Below are positions 63,357 through 64,000 of a stretch of DNA of 64,000 nt, piece after piece (within the stretch, counting starts at the first letter, position 1; each line of letters starts with the position of its first letter). The notes under the pieces are model-generated. The model did no database searches. It saw only the letters and a list, made by a program, of their open reading frames with translations, and had not been told where the DNA came from. Position numbers and translations under genes: made by a program. The stretch comes from Linum tenue (Eukaryota; Streptophyta; Magnoliopsida; Malpighiales; Linaceae): assembly GCA_946122785.1 (NCBI GenBank), contig CAMGYJ010000008.1:59006877-59070876 (forward strand), in the 5' to 3' direction.

Positions 63357-64000
63357 TGAAACATCCCACTACTTTGAACTTGGAAAAAGAAATTTCTACC
63401 CCCCTGAGGTATATTCAAAATCTTCAAATAACATAACTTTAAATAAAATACCAATATCAAATATCTTAATATCTCAAAGCGAAGCCCTAAACACATGGGC
63501 AAAACTTAAAGCATACTCTTAAAAGAAACAAAATAAATGAATCTCCAGTCTTAAACGCATAACCTGAAAGTCTAAATAACTTAATGAGTTCTTCGATGCT
63601 TACTCTGACGCCTGGCTCGACATCCCTCAGCGACGGTGGTGTTGAGCTACTGTAGCTTGCTGATCGCGGATTGGCTGGTGATGATCTACTCCTCTACGAT
63701 TTGGTGAATGAGTTGGGGTCAGTCTACGCCCTTACGTTTGAAATCTCTAGTACTTCTTACTTAAGAACGTAAGTTAAACTGGTGGATGATACTTACACTC
63801 TTTAAGATTTATTCTTAAAGCTCAAATCTCGACTTAAATATTTGACTGGCACTGGGATCCCTCACTAGCTAGTCCGGTTGCCAACTCATACGTATGAGAA
63901 GTCATACAGGCTTTGCTTAAACTTAAACTTAGTTTGGGAATTCCTAACGATTCATCCCCTAACATCTTAAACTAACCGTGGTGACTCTTCGCCACGATTC
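63357..64000 (-). repeat. Element F 5' LTR (runs off the window)
   Basis: Starts (+ strand) TGAAACATCCCAC and matches 60126-60770 with moderate divergence; truncated by the window edge. Confidence 0.8.

Noticed and set aside
1..64000. tRNA genes
   Set aside because: The tRNA-like words found are primer-binding sites (18 bases or shorter) adjacent to LTRs; no cloverleaf was seen.

Overview
This is a transposon-dense stretch of a plant nuclear genome, probably a eudicot. The signs are Athila-type Ty3/Gypsy LTR retrotransposons with a tRNA-Asp primer site, Ty1/Copia remnants, a plant L1-like LINE, CACTA/hAT/Mutator-like non-autonomous DNA elements, and one host gene fragment of the plant MATE/DETOXIFICATION family with canonical GT-AG introns. 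I see no bacterial, organellar, rRNA or tRNA genes.

Layout. 1-1409 is the 3' end of an LTR of the same family as the LTR at 54527-56099. 1831-~4975 is a CACTA element whose right terminus I cannot find. ~5045-7720 is a decayed Copia pol on the + strand, interrupted by a TIR element (6146-6616). 8190-13208 is a nearly intact LINE on the - strand with a perfect 15-bp target-site duplication (TSD). 14382-16524 holds three exons of a MATE transporter gene on the - strand; the C-terminal exons are not in the window. 17 kb to 25.4 kb is a field of small inverted-repeat elements (hAT-like, Mutator-like fold-back, and two interleaved fold-back families inserted in TA tracts).

25.5-56.1 kb is a nest of Athila elements resolved by TSDs. 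Element E (- strand, 51898-56099) received B (- strand, 5' LTR 50471-51897). B was then split by A (26966-32498, TSD CCAGC) and C (32944-49393, TSD GTCTT). C was split by D (35594-42833, TSD CATCC; its two LTRs are each 1564 bp and nearly identical). 57.3-64 kb contains two further degenerate LTR elements on the - strand with tRNA-iMet primer sites, plus an Athila LTR fragment.

How the parts work together. No Ty3/Gypsy reverse transcriptase or integrase core is visible in the window. Elements C and D carry gag (D also protease) fused to a short tail that looks like the end of pol, and B ends its gag-pro with the same linker. A carries only an orphan acidic ORF. They therefore look like a parasitic lineage needing enzymes supplied in trans. 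What A, C and D share outside coding sequence is a set of non-coding modules in fixed order: a post-stop hairpin with an AGGCAA loop, a small hairpin followed by an internal polypurine tract (PPT), a long hairpin with arms CTTGGAGCC/GGCTCCAAG, a hairpin with an A-rich loop whose arms differ between elements but still pair, and a 9-bp hairpin followed by the terminal PPT. Several stems show compensatory changes. C additionally carries an env-position ORF with what looks like its own TATA box and 5'-UTR intron. These modules are the most interesting content of the window.
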